Shown: positions 27,036 to 36,723, counted from the stretch's first letter. The stretch: 64,000 bases of DNA from Deltaproteobacteria bacterium RBG_13_43_22 (GCA_001797675.1 MGQB01000036.1:1-64000), one strand, 5' to 3'. A program made the numbers and translations. The notes: a model not told the origin generated them from the letters alone.

Positions 27036-27079
27036 TAATAGCTTATTAAATTGATTGATTTGGTAAGTCAAAGGATTTT

Positions 27080-28336
27080 ATGGCCATTCAAGCTCTAAAG
27101 GGATTTAAAGATATTCTGCCCGGCGAATCGGAGAAGTGGGTCTTTATGGAAGAAACGGCCCGGCGAATCTTCCGGACCTTCGGTTTTTCAGAAATCAGGA
27201 CCCCGGTCCTGGAAAAAACCGACCTTTTTGTCCGTTCCATCGGTACCAGTACCGACATCGTCGAAAAGGAAATGTACACCCTCATTGACCGAAGCGGAGA
27301 TTCGATCACCTTGCGCCCCGAGGCCACGGCTTCGGTCATGCGGGCCTTTATCGAACATAATCTCCAGGGACAGCAGCCGATTCATAAACTTTTCTCTATC
27401 GGTCCCATGTTCCGCCATGAACGGCCCCAAAAAGGAAGACTGCGGCAGTTTCATCAAATCAATGCCGAATACATAGGAACCAACAGCCCTTTTGCCGATG
27501 CGGAGCTCATTTATCTCCTGATGCAAATTCTGGATCACCTGGGGCTTCTGGAAATCCGTCTTCGATTAAATTCCCTGGGCTGTCCGCTTTGCCGCCCTTC
27601 GTTTAATTCGGCACTTCAGGGGTTTTTAGGAGAACGGCAAAGTGAGTTATGCCCTGATTGCCAGCGCCGGATGAGTACCAACCCCTTGAGAGTTTTTGAC
27701 TGTAAGGTGGAACGCTGCCAGGAGTTGTTGACTGCCGCTCCGACCATAACCGATTTTGTTTGTCGGGCCTGTCAAGAACATTTTGAACAGGTACAGAAAC
27801 TTATCTCCGGACTTTCAATTCCTATCCATAGGGATCCACGGTTGGTTCGGGGGCTGGACTACTACACCCGGACCACTTTTGAAATCAGTGCCAGTCACTT
27901 GGGGTCCCAAGATGCCGTAGCCGGGGGCGGACGTTATGATGGTCTGATCCGACAACTGGGAGGAGCCGATATGCCGGCCATTGGTTTTGCCATTGGTCTG
28001 GAACGGATGGCCCTATTATTGTCATCCCAGGAGGAATGGATAAACCGGCCCTTTGTGTTTCTAATCCCCTTGGGTGCGGCGGCTCGGGAAAAGGCTTTTA
28101 GTCTTTTAACTATCCTTTATAAAAAAGAAATCCCGGCCATGATGGACTATGAGGACAAAAGTCTGAAAAGCCAGCTCAAGCGGGCTGATAAGGTCAAAAG
28201 CCGTTTTGCGGCCATTCTGGGGACCGAAGAACTGAATAAGGATCGGATCCTGATACGCAACCTGGACACCCAGAGCCAGGAAGCAATCCCCATCCCCCAA
28301 TTTTTGGATTATTTTTTGGAAAGATATCTCAAATAA
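27080..28336 (+). CDS. hisS: Histidyl-tRNA synthetase
   Basis: 418 residues, standard bacterial length. Charges tRNA-His in the cytoplasm. Class II motif 2 region FRHERPQKGRLRQFHQINAEY is clear, with the histidine signature LVRGLDYYTRTTFE and GGGRYDGL, and motif 3 GFAIGLERMALLL. A C-terminal anticodon-binding domain follows (about 330-418). A zinc-like Cys cluster (CPLCRPSF, CPDCQRRM, CRACQEHF) sits in the insertion domain, as in many anaerobes. Its own promoter is visible upstream. aspS follows on the same strand after a repeat-filled 223-base gap. Confidence 0.97.
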   Translation: MAIQALKGFKDILPGESEKWVFMEETARRIFRTFGFSEIRTPVLEKTDLFVRSIGTSTDIVEKEMYTLIDRSGDSITLRPEATASVMRAFIEHNLQGQQPIHKLFSIGPMFRHERPQKGRLRQFHQINAEYIGTNSPFADAELIYLLMQILDHLGLLEIRLRLNSLGCPLCRPSFNSALQGFLGERQSELCPDCQRRMSTNPLRVFDCKVERCQELLTAAPTITDFVCRACQEHFEQVQKLISGLSIPIHRDPRLVRGLDYYTRTTFEISASHLGSQDAVAGGGRYDGLIRQLGGADMPAIGFAIGLERMALLLSSQEEWINRPFVFLIPLGAAAREKAFSLLTILYKKEIPAMMDYEDKSLKSQLKRADKVKSRFAAILGTEELNKDRILIRNLDTQSQEAIPIPQFLDYFLERYLK

Positions 28337-28545
28337 AAGGACTCAAGGGGTCCAGGGACCAAAGATTCGAGCGAAAAACTTTAAAATTGAAGCTCCCTGC
28401 ACCAAGGTGCAGGGAATCTTCCAGGCAAGGAAAGGGTTTATTTGTTGTAGTTCGCTCGCTAACCCACGCAGCAAGCTGCGGGGAATGCGCTCGCTATTCC
28501 TGTTCAAAAAACAGAACCCTTGAATCCTGGAATCCTATTTTTTTT
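28337..28545 (+). repeat. R1 repeat copy interrupted by an R2 repeat
   Basis: The left piece (AGGACTCAAGGGGTCCAGGG, ending near 28383) and the right piece (ACCCTTGAATCCTGGAATCC, about 28516-28536) are the two ends of an R1 element like that at 32610. Between them lies a complete 125-bp R2 element (28384-28508). The nesting shows R2 arrived after R1. The R1 core is missing, so the insertion was accompanied by loss of internal sequence. Confidence 0.7.
28384..28508 (+). repeat. R2 repeat, full copy (125 bp)
   Basis: Identical over all 125 bases to 46283-46407. It contains two hairpins with AA loops, CCCTGCACCAAGGTGCAGGG and CCCACGCAGCAAGCTGCGGGG, each followed by GGAAT(C/G), plus paired TTCGCTCGCT and TGCGCTCGCT words. 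The layout resembles a REP doublet (BIME). Confidence 0.95.
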
Positions 28546-28559
28546 TAAAGGAGAACACG

Positions 28560-30341
28560 TTGACTGAAACCAAACCTATCGGGCAGCGTACCCATGACTG
28601 CGGGACTCTGACTGCCCAGGATATCGGCCGCTCAGTGAACTTGGCCGGATGGGTGGATACCCGCCGGGACCATGGAGGGCTTATCTTTATCGACCTCCGG
28701 GACCGGGCCGGTATCACCCAGGTTGTCTTCAACCCGGAGATCAACCCGTCCATCCATCAGCAGGCGCATCAACTGCGCAATGAATATTGCATCGCTATCC
28801 ATGGAAAAGTCCGATCCCGGCCTGAAGGTATGGCCAATCCCAATCTTAAAACCGGGGAAATCGAGGTCCTGGTGGATGAGTATCAATTACTGAATACCTC
28901 CAAGACCCCGCCCTTTACCCTGGAGGACACAGCCGAAGTATCCGAGGCCATACGCCTGCGTTACCGCTATCTCGATCTTCGCCGACCGGGCCTGCAGAAA
29001 AATTTCTTTATCCGTCACCAAGCCATCCGGTTTATCCGAAATTTCTTGGACCAAAAAGGGTTCTGCGATGTGGAGACCCCATTTCTGACCAAAAGCACCC
29101 CGGAAGGAGCCCGGGATTATCTGGTCCCCAGTCGAGTTCAGCAGGGGAAGTTCTTCGCCCTGCCCCAGTCCCCTCAGCTTTTTAAACAGCTCCTCATGGT
29201 AGCTGGTTTTGACCGCTATTACCAGGTGGTCCGCTGTTTTCGGGATGAAGACCTCCGTGCCGACCGGCAGCCGGAATTCACCCAATTGGACATGGAAATG
29301 TCCTTTATAACAGAAGAAGATATTTGCAATTTAATTGAAGAACTTATCTGTCAATTATTCAAGCAGATTCTTGAGATGGAAATCCCTAAGCCCTTTCGTC
29401 GTTTGACCTATGAAGAGGCCATGAACCGATATGGAACTGACCGTCCGGACCTTAGATTTGGGCTGGAAATCGTGGATCTGACCGCCCTGGTAAAGGAATC
29501 GGAGGTCAAGGTCTTTTCTGAGGCAGCCCAAAAGGGAGGATGCATTAAGGCCATCCGGGTCCCAAAAGGAGCCGCCTTTTCCAGAAAAGAATTAGATGAT
29601 CTGGTCGGCCTGGCTCAAGAATGGGGGGCCAAAGGCCTGGCCTGGGCCAAAATCAACCCTGAGGGATGGCAATCCCCTCTGGCCAAATTCTTTAAAGAAG
29701 ACGAGCGGAAAGTGATTGACCGGACTCTCGAGGCCCTGCCTGGAGATCTGATCCTTTTTCAGGCCGATGTCCCTTCCGTGGTCCATGAAGTCCTGGGCAA
29801 GGTCCGCCTTCATCTTGGAATGCAGATTCCCCTTCCCAAAGACCGATTCGAATTCACCTGGGTTCTTCAATTCCCCCTTCTAGAATACCGGGTGGAAGAA
29901 GGCCGCTATGGGGCGGTGCATCATCCTTTCACCTCTCCCCTGGAGGAGGATCTTTCGCTCCTGGAATCCCAGCCGGAAAAGGTCCGTTCCCGGGCTTATG
30001 ACTTGGTCTTGAATGGAAATGAAATCGGCGGCGGCAGTATCCGTATTCACCAGAGGACGTTGCAGGAGAGGATATTCAACGTTTTAAAAATCTCCACGGA
30101 AGAGGCCGAGGAAAAATTCGGTTTTCTTTTAGAGGCCCTGGAAATGGGTGCCCCGCCCCATGGCGGAATCGCCTTCGGACTGGACCGGTTGGTCATGCTC
30201 ATGACCGGCGCCCAATCCCTGCGGGAAGTCATCGCTTTTCCCAAAACCCAAAAGGCGGTTTGCCCTTTGACCAACGCCCCCACCAATGTCGGCAGGATTC
30301 AATTGAATGAATTGGGGTTGAGGTTGGACATTAGGAAATAA
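28560..30341 (+). CDS. aspS: Aspartyl-tRNA synthetase (bacterial type)
   Basis: 593 residues, including the bacterial GAD insertion domain. It begins at a TTG (28560) preceded by AAAGGAG. N-terminal OB-fold anticodon domain (GWVDTRRDHGGLIFIDLRDR), motif 2 with YYQVVRCFRDEDLRADRQPE, and motif 3 GIAFGLDRLVMLM. It may charge tRNA-Asp only, or also tRNA-Asn if an amidotransferase exists elsewhere; that cannot be told here. It is probably cotranscribed with hisS unless the repeat pair in the gap terminates transcription. Confidence 0.97.
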   Translation: MTETKPIGQRTHDCGTLTAQDIGRSVNLAGWVDTRRDHGGLIFIDLRDRAGITQVVFNPEINPSIHQQAHQLRNEYCIAIHGKVRSRPEGMANPNLKTGEIEVLVDEYQLLNTSKTPPFTLEDTAEVSEAIRLRYRYLDLRRPGLQKNFFIRHQAIRFIRNFLDQKGFCDVETPFLTKSTPEGARDYLVPSRVQQGKFFALPQSPQLFKQLLMVAGFDRYYQVVRCFRDEDLRADRQPEFTQLDMEMSFITEEDICNLIEELICQLFKQILEMEIPKPFRRLTYEEAMNRYGTDRPDLRFGLEIVDLTALVKESEVKVFSEAAQKGGCIKAIRVPKGAAFSRKELDDLVGLAQEWGAKGLAWAKINPEGWQSPLAKFFKEDERKVIDRTLEALPGDLILFQADVPSVVHEVLGKVRLHLGMQIPLPKDRFEFTWVLQFPLLEYRVEEGRYGAVHHPFTSPLEEDLSLLESQPEKVRSRAYDLVLNGNEIGGGSIRIHQRTLQERIFNVLKISTEEAEEKFGFLLEALEMGAPPHGGIAFGLDRLVMLMTGAQSLREVIAFPKTQKAVCPLTNAPTNVGRIQLNELGLRLDIRK

Positions 30342-30349
30342 TTAAAGGA

Positions 30350-30432
30350 CGTTCGTCGTTCATCGTTCGTCGATTTAATCCTTAAACCCTTTTTTTTTCA
30401 CCGAACGCCGAACGCTCAACGATGAACGATAT
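30350..30432 (+). repeat. Intergenic hairpin built from iterated CGTTCG words
   Basis: The left arm (GTTCGTCGTTCATCGTTCG) and right arm (CGAACGCCGAACGCTCAACG, then ATGAACGAT) are largely complementary across an AT-rich loop with a T run (CCTTTTTTTTTC). It could terminate the aspS transcript or stabilise its end. Confidence 0.6.
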
Positions 30433-30450
30433 AACGGTACGGAGGTAGTT

Positions 30451-32280
30451 ATGGCCCGCTGGAACCCTAATAAAAAAGTTCTGGATCATGAGCATAGCCG
30501 TTTTTGGGGCTATGAATTAAGGGACATTCCCGAACCCAATCTGCAACGGGATATTTTCCCCTATGATGAAATCTCCCGCATCGATTTTGACCACAAGATC
30601 ATCCCTATCGATCCCTGTGAAGAATTTTGGATTACCGATACCACTTTTCGAGACGGTCAACAGGCCCGTCCCCCCTATACGCTGGAACAAATCCTGAATA
30701 TCTTCGATTTCCTCCACCGCATGGGCGGCCCTTATGGGGTTATCCGCCAAACCGAATTCTTTCTCTACGGGGAAAGGGACAAAGAAGCCGTTCGTAAATG
30801 CCGGGAAAAGGGTTATCCTTATCCGGAAATCACCGGTTGGATCCGTGCCCATCCGGATGACCTGAAACTGGTTAAAGAGATGGGACTTTCGGAAACCGGG
30901 ATACTCACCTCGGTCTCCGATTACCATATCTTTTATAAGCTGAATTTAACAAGGTCTCAGGCCTTTAACCAATACCTTTCCATCGTGAAAAAGGCTCTGG
31001 ATCTTGGTATAGTCCCCCGCTGTCACTTTGAAGATATCACCAAAGCCGACATCTATGGATTTTGCGTGCCGTTGGCCATGGAATTGATGAAACTCCGGGA
31101 GTCCTCAGGAATCGACATCAAAATTCGCCTCTGCGATACCCTGGGTTATGGGGTTACCTATCCCGGGGCAGCCCTACCCCGCAGCGTGCCCAAATTGGTC
31201 CGGGCCATGATCGAAGATGCCGGAGTTCCGGGCCGGCTTCTGGAATGGCATGGCCACAACGATTTTCACAAAGGATTTATCAACGCCACAACTTCCTGGC
31301 TCTATGGCTGTGCAGCGGTCAATGGCGCCCTTTTGGGTTTTGGTGAAAGGACCGGAAATACGCCGGTTGAGGGTCTGCTGATCGAATATATCAGTCTCTT
31401 GGGACAGGATAACGGGATCGACACCCAGGCCATCACCGAGATGGCCGAATATATTGAGAAGGAGCTCCATTACGCCATCCCGGCCAATTTTCCTTTTGTC
31501 GGTGCGGACTTCAATGCCACCAGCGCCGGAATTCATGTCGACGGCCTGATCAAGAATGAAGAAATCTATAACATTTTTGATACTCATAAAATCCTAAGCC
31601 GTCCTATCAGCATCATCATCACCGACAAATCCGGCCTGGCCGGGGTCGTTCACTGGCTGAATAAGCGGCTCGATCTTACGGGCGCCAACGCCGTCGACAA
31701 ACAGCACCCGGGCGTGATCAAAATTTACAAATGGGTCATGAAACAATATGAGGAAGGCCGGACCACCTCCATCTCCGCCCAGGAAATGGAACGGATTAGC
31801 CGAAAACACCTTCCTGAATACTTTGTCTCTGAGTTCGATGAACTGAAACAAAAGGCCTATCATCTGGCTTTTCATATTGTTGAAGAAATTCTGCAACGGG
31901 AAGAAATCCGGAGCATGGACCCGGTCCTTCAGGAACCGGTCATGGAAAACTTTATCGAGCTCAATCCCTTTATCCAGTTTATTTACATCACCAACATGGA
32001 AGGGAAGAAGATCACCAAAAACATCACCCGGGTCATCGACCGGGCCAAATATCAGGTCTTTAAATTGGACGAGGACTTTTCCGACCGCTCCTGGTTCGCC
32101 CAGCCCATTAAAGACGGCAAGATTCATGTGACCGACTTTTACACGTCAAAAATCACCGCTGCCCTGTGCATCACCGTTTCCGGACCGATTAGAAACCAGG
32201 AAAACGAAATTCAGGGAATCCTGGGGATAGACATCAAATTCGAGGACCTGGCCAAGATGGATCAGGATGGAGAGTTATAG
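30451..32280 (+). CDS. DRE-TIM metallolyase (isopropylmalate/homocitrate/Re-citrate synthase type) with C-terminal Cache-like domain
   Basis: 609 residues. The HMGL-like barrel starts with DTTFRDGQQARPP (metal-binding Asp and substrate Arg) and has the metal His pair in EWHGHNDFHKGF, then NTPVEGLL, the hallmarks of acyl-CoA/2-oxoacid condensing enzymes. It lacks 5S transcarboxylase/oxaloacetate-decarboxylase motifs. After about residue 488 comes a separate domain of about 120 residues, FIQFIYITNMEGKKIT, DEDFSDRSWFAQPIKDGKIH, ILGIDIKFEDL, which looks like a PAS/Cache sensory fold usually found extracytoplasmically in chemoreceptors; no membrane segment is present here. It heads the methylmalonyl-CoA gene set. 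Re-citrate synthase, supplying citrate from acetyl-CoA and oxaloacetate, is an attractive but unproven role. Confidence 0.8.
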   Translation: MARWNPNKKVLDHEHSRFWGYELRDIPEPNLQRDIFPYDEISRIDFDHKIIPIDPCEEFWITDTTFRDGQQARPPYTLEQILNIFDFLHRMGGPYGVIRQTEFFLYGERDKEAVRKCREKGYPYPEITGWIRAHPDDLKLVKEMGLSETGILTSVSDYHIFYKLNLTRSQAFNQYLSIVKKALDLGIVPRCHFEDITKADIYGFCVPLAMELMKLRESSGIDIKIRLCDTLGYGVTYPGAALPRSVPKLVRAMIEDAGVPGRLLEWHGHNDFHKGFINATTSWLYGCAAVNGALLGFGERTGNTPVEGLLIEYISLLGQDNGIDTQAITEMAEYIEKELHYAIPANFPFVGADFNATSAGIHVDGLIKNEEIYNIFDTHKILSRPISIIITDKSGLAGVVHWLNKRLDLTGANAVDKQHPGVIKIYKWVMKQYEEGRTTSISAQEMERISRKHLPEYFVSEFDELKQKAYHLAFHIVEEILQREEIRSMDPVLQEPVMENFIELNPFIQFIYITNMEGKKITKNITRVIDRAKYQVFKLDEDFSDRSWFAQPIKDGKIHVTDFYTSKITAALCITVSGPIRNQENEIQGILGIDIKFEDLAKMDQDGEL

Positions 32281-32307
32281 ATTTTCCGCCTATTATGAGC
32301 TTTGGGC

Positions 32308-32336
32308 TTGACAAAATTTTTTATACTTATTAAATA
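32308..32336 (+). promoter_or_regulatory. Candidate promoter for the biotin carrier gene
   Basis: Perfect TTGACA (32308-32313), 17-base spacer, TAAATA (32331-32336), a weak -10. It lies in the 106-base gap between the DRE-TIM gene and the biotin carrier gene. Confidence 0.35.
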
Positions 32337-32386
32337 GTTCGTAACCCTTTTACCCTATAAATTTAAAAAAATAAGGAGGAGATATC

Positions 32387-32599
32387 GTGGCAGAGATTTT
32401 AGCACCTATGGCCGGCAAGGTTATTGAGGTTAAAGTGAAGGTGGGCGATTCGGTTCACGAAGACGATGAAGTGGCTGTTATTGAGGCCATGAAAATGGAA
32501 ATGCCGATCCTGACTTACTCGGATGGAACGGTTAAAGAGATCAAAGTGGCCAAAGGGGATTCCGTTGAGGCCGATCAGGTCTTGATGATTATTGAGTAA
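32387..32599 (+). CDS. Biotin carboxyl carrier protein, free-standing
   Basis: 70 residues, essentially a bare biotinyl domain. The biotinylation site is Lys36 in VIEAMKMEMPI. GTG start at 32387, preceded by AAGGAGGAG. It carries CO2 between a carboxylase (or donor) subunit and the carboxyltransferase encoded 132 bases downstream. No biotin carboxylase, 5S transcarboxylase or membrane decarboxylase subunit is found nearby, so the carboxyl donor must be encoded elsewhere. Confidence 0.92.
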   Translation: MAEILAPMAGKVIEVKVKVGDSVHEDDEVAVIEAMKMEMPILTYSDGTVKEIKVAKGDSVEADQVLMIIE

Positions 32600-32609
32600 A
32601 AATCTATAG

Positions 32610-32709
32610 AGGATTCAAGGGGTCCAGGAGTCAAGGACCGCGGGGCGGAGTGAAGGGCATGGAAGGTAAAACCCTTGGACCCTCGAATCCTGGAATCCTT
32701 GACCCCTAT
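32610..32709 (-). repeat. R1 repeat copy
   Basis: GGATTCAAGGGGTCCAGGAG, then the shared core CAAGGACCGCGGGGCGGAGT, GGCATGGAAGGTAAA and CTCGAATCCTGGAATCC. Same orientation as the copy at 14282. It fills the gap between biotin carrier and carboxyltransferase genes and ends about 20 bases before the latter's Shine-Dalgarno. Confidence 0.85.
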
Positions 32710-32731
32710 TTTCTTTTTTAAAGGGAACCCA

Positions 32732-34285
32732 ATGACCAATGAAGAACGAATTAAGGAATTGATCGAGCGGGACGCTCAGGCCGAAATGGGCGGAGGCCGG
32801 GATAAAATCGACAGCCAGCATAAAAAGGGTAAACTCACGGCCAGGGAACGGATCGATTATCTATTGGATAGAGATACCTTCGAGGAATTGGATAAATTTG
32901 TAGTCCATCGCTGTTATGATTTCGGCATGGAAAAACAAAAAATTTTCGGAGACGGGGTGGTGACCGGATACGGCCGGATCAACGGCCGACTGGTTTACCT
33001 CTTTTCCCAGGACTTTACCGTATTCGGCGGTAGCCTCAGCGGTCCTTTCGGAGAAAAGATATGCAAAATTATGGACCTGGCCTTACGAAGCGGGGCACCG
33101 GTCATCGGGTTGAATGATTCGGGTGGAGCACGTATCCAGGAAGGGGTCAACAGCCTGGGGGCTTACGGTGAAATTTTCAAAAGGAACGTCAGATCCTCCG
33201 GAATTATCCCTCAAATTTCAGCCATTATGGGGCCCTGTGCCGGAGGCGCCGTCTATTCCCCGGCTATCACCGATTTTATCATCATGGTCGAAAAGACCAG
33301 CCACATGTTTATCACCGGTCCTCAGGTCATTAAGGCCACTACCCATGAAGAGGTTGAACCTGAAGCCCTTGGCGGAGCGGTCAGACACAATACCACCAGC
33401 GGTGTAGCCCATTTCTCGGCCAAAGACGACCAGAAAGCCTTGGATCTGATCAAGGAACTTTTATCTTTCCTTCCGCAAAACTGCAATGAGCCTCCCCCTC
33501 AGATCGAATCCAAAGACGATCCCAATAGGACGGATATGAATCTAAGGGCCATCATTCCCGATAATCCGCGCCTTCCTTATGATATGAAAAGAATCATCCT
33601 CTCCGTTGTGGATGATCACCACTTTTTTGAGGTCCAGAAATTATACGCCCCCAATATGATTATCGGTTTGGCCCGGATGAACGGGATGCCGGTCGGCATC
33701 GTAGCCAACCAGCCAAGATTCCTGGCCGGATGCCTGGACATCAATGCCTCGGACAAATGCGCCCGTTTTGTGCGATTTTGCGACTGCTTCAATCTCCCGG
33801 TCCTCACGTTTGTGGATGTTCCCGGTTTCCTGCCCGGCGTGGCTCAAGAGTACGGGGGGATTATCCGCCATGGGGCCAAGATCATTTATGCCTATTGCGA
33901 TGCCTCGGTGCCCAAGGTGACGGTGATCACCCGAAAGGCTTATGGAGGGGCCTATGATGTCATGGGCAGCAAACATCACGGGGGGGACATCAATTTTGCC
34001 TATCCCATGGCCGAGATCGCCGTCATGGGCCCGGATGGGGCGGTTCCCATTGTCTTTCGCAATCAACTAAACCAGGCGGCCGATCCGGAAAAAACCCGGC
34101 AGGAATTGATTGATGATTATCGTCAGACTTTTGCCAGTCCTTATAAAGCTGCCGAGTTAGGATATATTGATGAAATCATCCTTCCTGAATACACCCGCCC
34201 CAAATTGATCCGCGCCCTGGAATCCCTGAAAACCAAAGTGGATGTGCATCGGCTCCCTCGCCGGCATGGAAATATACCCTTGTGA
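32732..34285 (+). CDS. Acyl-CoA carboxyltransferase subunit (propionyl-CoA carboxylase beta / methylmalonyl-CoA decarboxylase alpha type)
   Basis: 517 residues from the ATG at 32732 ([20 protein letters not shown]); the track start at 32675 lies in an R1 repeat. Twin crotonase-type carboxyltransferase domains: acyl-CoA side [44 protein letters not shown]; biotin side [31 protein letters not shown]. It transfers the carboxyl between biotin and propionyl/methylmalonyl-CoA. Neighbouring mutase genes favour a methylmalonyl-CoA role over acetyl-CoA. Direction (propionate oxidation or formation) is not determined by sequence. Confidence 0.93.
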   Translation: MTNEERIKELIERDAQAEMGGGRDKIDSQHKKGKLTARERIDYLLDRDTFEELDKFVVHRCYDFGMEKQKIFGDGVVTGYGRINGRLVYLFSQDFTVFGGSLSGPFGEKICKIMDLALRSGAPVIGLNDSGGARIQEGVNSLGAYGEIFKRNVRSSGIIPQISAIMGPCAGGAVYSPAITDFIIMVEKTSHMFITGPQVIKATTHEEVEPEALGGAVRHNTTSGVAHFSAKDDQKALDLIKELLSFLPQNCNEPPPQIESKDDPNRTDMNLRAIIPDNPRLPYDMKRIILSVVDDHHFFEVQKLYAPNMIIGLARMNGMPVGIVANQPRFLAGCLDINASDKCARFVRFCDCFNLPVLTFVDVPGFLPGVAQEYGGIIRHGAKIIYAYCDASVPKVTVITRKAYGGAYDVMGSKHHGGDINFAYPMAEIAVMGPDGAVPIVFRNQLNQAADPEKTRQELIDDYRQTFASPYKAAELGYIDEIILPEYTRPKLIRALESLKTKVDVHRLPRRHGNIPL

Positions 34286-34287
34286 TG

Positions 34288-34385
34288 CGTTACGAGTTGC
34301 CAGTTTCGGATTTCGGGTTAAAAAACTTAACCTCAAGCACTCAGCAGGCAACCCCTAACTCGCAACCCGCAACCCGTACCATTGG
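34288..34385 (+). repeat. Intergenic hairpin-forming spacer
   Basis: Contains GGTTAAAAAACTTAACC as an inner hairpin and iterated CAACCCGCAACCCGT words facing TTACGAGTTGCC. It resembles the other word-iterated hairpins of this window in design but not in sequence. It separates the carboxyltransferase and mutase genes. Confidence 0.5.
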
Positions 34386-34394
34386 AGTTTATCC

Positions 34395-36071
34395 ATGTTT
34401 GATCCGGAAAAAATAAAAGATCTGAAAAAACAACAATCAGCCTGGGAGGAGAAAATCGAATCAAAACTTTCCAAGGCACCGGAAAGGCAAAAGATCTTTA
34501 AGACTATTTCGGAAATTCCGATACAACGGGTCTATTCCCCCGGCGACATCCCGAATCTGGACTATGATAGGGATCTGGCCTTTCCGGGAGAATTTCCTTT
34601 TACCCGGGGGGTCCAGCCCACCATGTACCGGGGTCGATTCTGGACCATGCGCCAATACGCCGGTTTTGCCGATGCCGAAGAATCCAACCGCCGCTATAAA
34701 TACCTATTGGACCAGGGCCAGACAGGGCTTTCTGTGGCCTTTGATCTGCCCACCCAGATCGGATACGACTCCGATCACCCGTTGGCCCAGGGGGAGGTGG
34801 GAAAAGTCGGGGTGGCCATCGACTCCCTTTTGGATATGGAAACCTTGTTTGACGGCATCCCTCTGGACAAAGTCAGCACCTCCATGACCATCAATGCCCC
34901 GGCAGCCGTCCTCTTGGCCATGTACATCGGCGTGGCGGAGAAACAAGGAGTTTCTTCCAAGGACCTCAATGGGACTATTCAAAATGATATTTTGAAAGAA
35001 TATTCTTCCCGGGGGACCTATATTTTTCCGCCCCAGCCTTCCTTGCGCATCATTACCAATATTTTTGGATATTGTTCCAAAGAAGTCCCTAAATGGAACA
35101 CCATCAGCATCAGCGGATATCATATCCGGGAGGCCGGTTCCACGGCCGTTCAGGAAGTGGCCTTTACCCTGGCAAACGGTTTGGCTTATGTGGAGGCCGC
35201 CCAAAAAGCCGGTTTGGATGTAGATGTGATCGGCCCCCGATTGTCCTTTTTCTTCAATGCCCATCTTGATTTTTTTGAAGAGATCGCCAAATATCGGGCC
35301 GCCCGCCGTCTCTGGGCCCGCCTGATGAAAGAACGGTTCGGCTCCAAAGATCCCCGGACCATGACCTTGCGTTTTCACACCCAAACCGCCGGCTGTTCCT
35401 TGACCGCCCAGCAGCCCAAAAACAATATTGTCCGGGTCGCCTTTCAGGCCTTGTCCGCAGTCCTGGGGGGGACCCAGTCTCTGCATACCAATTCCATGGA
35501 TGAGGCCCTGGCCCTGCCTACCGAGGAAGCGGTCCAGGTCGCCTTGCGCACCCAGCAATTGATCGCTTATGAGACCGGCGTCACCGATACCGTCGATCCC
35601 CTGGCCGGGTCTTTTTATATCGAACATCTGACCACCACTATTGAAGAAAAGGCCATGGATTATCTCCGGAAGATCGATGAACTGGGGGGGGCGGCGGCCG
35701 CTATAGAAAAAGGATTTATCCAAAGAGAAATCCAGGAAAGTGCCTTTCGTTACCAGAAGGCCATTGAAGCCGGCGATCGTGTGGTGGTCGGGATCAATAA
35801 GTTCCAGATCAAAGAACCGCCGCCTTCAGGATTGCTCAAAGTCGATCCGGCCATCAGGGAACAGCAGATCCAAAAAATTAGAAAAATAAAACAAACGCGG
35901 GACAATACGAGGGTGCTTTCCTGTTTGGACAGCCTTAAAAAAACCGCCGAAGGGTCGGATAACCTGATGCCCCCCATCCTCGAGGCGGTTCGGGCTTATG
36001 CGACCTTAGGGGAAATCTGCGATACCCTGCGGTCGGTTTTCGGGGAATACACAGCGGTTTCAACTTTATAA
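34395..36071 (+). CDS. mcmA: Methylmalonyl-CoA mutase, catalytic (large) subunit
   Basis: 558 residues, the barrel part without the B12 domain. [49 protein letters not shown] and [15 protein letters not shown] are diagnostic. It interconverts methylmalonyl-CoA and succinyl-CoA together with the separate cobalamin subunit encoded 106 bases downstream, an arrangement common in archaea and in syntrophic or sulfate-reducing bacteria. The long antisense ORF at 34704-35723 is a mirror of its codon use. Epimerase and the MeaB-type chaperone are not in the window. Confidence 0.95.
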   Translation: MFDPEKIKDLKKQQSAWEEKIESKLSKAPERQKIFKTISEIPIQRVYSPGDIPNLDYDRDLAFPGEFPFTRGVQPTMYRGRFWTMRQYAGFADAEESNRRYKYLLDQGQTGLSVAFDLPTQIGYDSDHPLAQGEVGKVGVAIDSLLDMETLFDGIPLDKVSTSMTINAPAAVLLAMYIGVAEKQGVSSKDLNGTIQNDILKEYSSRGTYIFPPQPSLRIITNIFGYCSKEVPKWNTISISGYHIREAGSTAVQEVAFTLANGLAYVEAAQKAGLDVDVIGPRLSFFFNAHLDFFEEIAKYRAARRLWARLMKERFGSKDPRTMTLRFHTQTAGCSLTAQQPKNNIVRVAFQALSAVLGGTQSLHTNSMDEALALPTEEAVQVALRTQQLIAYETGVTDTVDPLAGSFYIEHLTTTIEEKAMDYLRKIDELGGAAAAIEKGFIQREIQESAFRYQKAIEAGDRVVVGINKFQIKEPPPSGLLKVDPAIREQQIQKIRKIKQTRDNTRVLSCLDSLKKTAEGSDNLMPPILEAVRAYATLGEICDTLRSVFGEYTAVSTL

Positions 36072-36177
36072 TTAGTTAGATGTCATTTTTTTGTAAATTA
36101 TTTTCCCCGCAAAGACGCAAAGAACAAGGTTTTTCAAGTTTTCAGTTCCAATTTTTCAGGTTAGGAGGTTTGGTTCC

Positions 36178-36582
36178 ATGAGCAATGAAAGGAAAATACG
36201 CGTCCTGGCCGCCAAACCGGGACTGGACGGACATGATCGAGGGATCAAAGTCATCTGTCATGCCTTGCGGGATGCCGGCATGGAGGTGATCTATACCGGC
36301 CTCCGACAAACCCCGGAACAGATCGCGGCCACGGCCGTTCAGGAGGATGTGGATGTTATTGCCTTGAGTGTCCTCTCCGGGGCTCATGATTATCTCTTTC
36401 CCCGGATCATGGAACTGGTCAAGGGAAAAGGGTTGAAGGATGTCCTGGTTATCGGCGGAGGGGTCATTCCGGAAGAAGACATCCCGGCCCTGAAGGCGGC
36501 CGGAATCAGTGAAATATTCGGTCCGGGAACCTATACCTCGGATATCGTCCAATACATCCAGGAAAACGTCAGAAAAACCTGA
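36178..36582 (+). CDS. mcmB: Methylmalonyl-CoA mutase, cobalamin-binding (small) subunit
   Basis: 134 residues, single B12-binding domain. The base-off cobalamin motif DGHDRG has the Co-ligating His19, followed by SVLSGAH and VIGGGVIP. It is a separate polypeptide, as expected for the two-subunit mutase. AGGAGG precedes the ATG. The preceding 107 bases show no strong terminator, so it is probably cotranscribed with the large subunit. Confidence 0.95.
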   Translation: MSNERKIRVLAAKPGLDGHDRGIKVICHALRDAGMEVIYTGLRQTPEQIAATAVQEDVDVIALSVLSGAHDYLFPRIMELVKGKGLKDVLVIGGGVIPEEDIPALKAAGISEIFGPGTYTSDIVQYIQENVRKT

Positions 36583-36696
36583 AAAATAAAAAACCTTTTC
36601 CCAAAAATCCACTACTTTATCAGCGAAATAGAATTTCTCTATTAATCGACTTGATTCATTACTGAACTCTCTCTCCTTCTCAAAATGTCGAAAAAT

Positions 36697-36723
36697 TCAA
36701 GTTTTTTCTTTTTAAACCGACAA
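36697..36723 (+). promoter_or_regulatory. Sigma-28 (FliA) type promoter of the flagellin gene
   Basis: TCAAGTTT (36697-36704), 11 bases, ACCGACAA (36716-36723), against the consensus TAAAGTTT-N11-GCCGATAA: 7/8 and 6/8 matches at exact spacing, 130 bases upstream of the flagellin start. Confidence 0.75.

Noticed and set aside
30451-32280. 5S subunit of methylmalonyl-CoA:pyruvate transcarboxylase or oxaloacetate decarboxylase alpha
   Set aside because: Position beside the biotin carrier suggested it, but the DTTFRDGQQ and HGHNDFH segments follow the isopropylmalate/homocitrate synthase pattern rather than the RDAHQS and LHCH pattern of 5S-type enzymes.
34704-35723. 339-codon ORF antisense to the methylmalonyl-CoA mutase large subunit
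   Set aside because: It mirrors the codon use of a highly conserved gene, resembles no protein family and has no ribosome site; similar long antisense shadows occur at 1404-2045 and 2400-3014.
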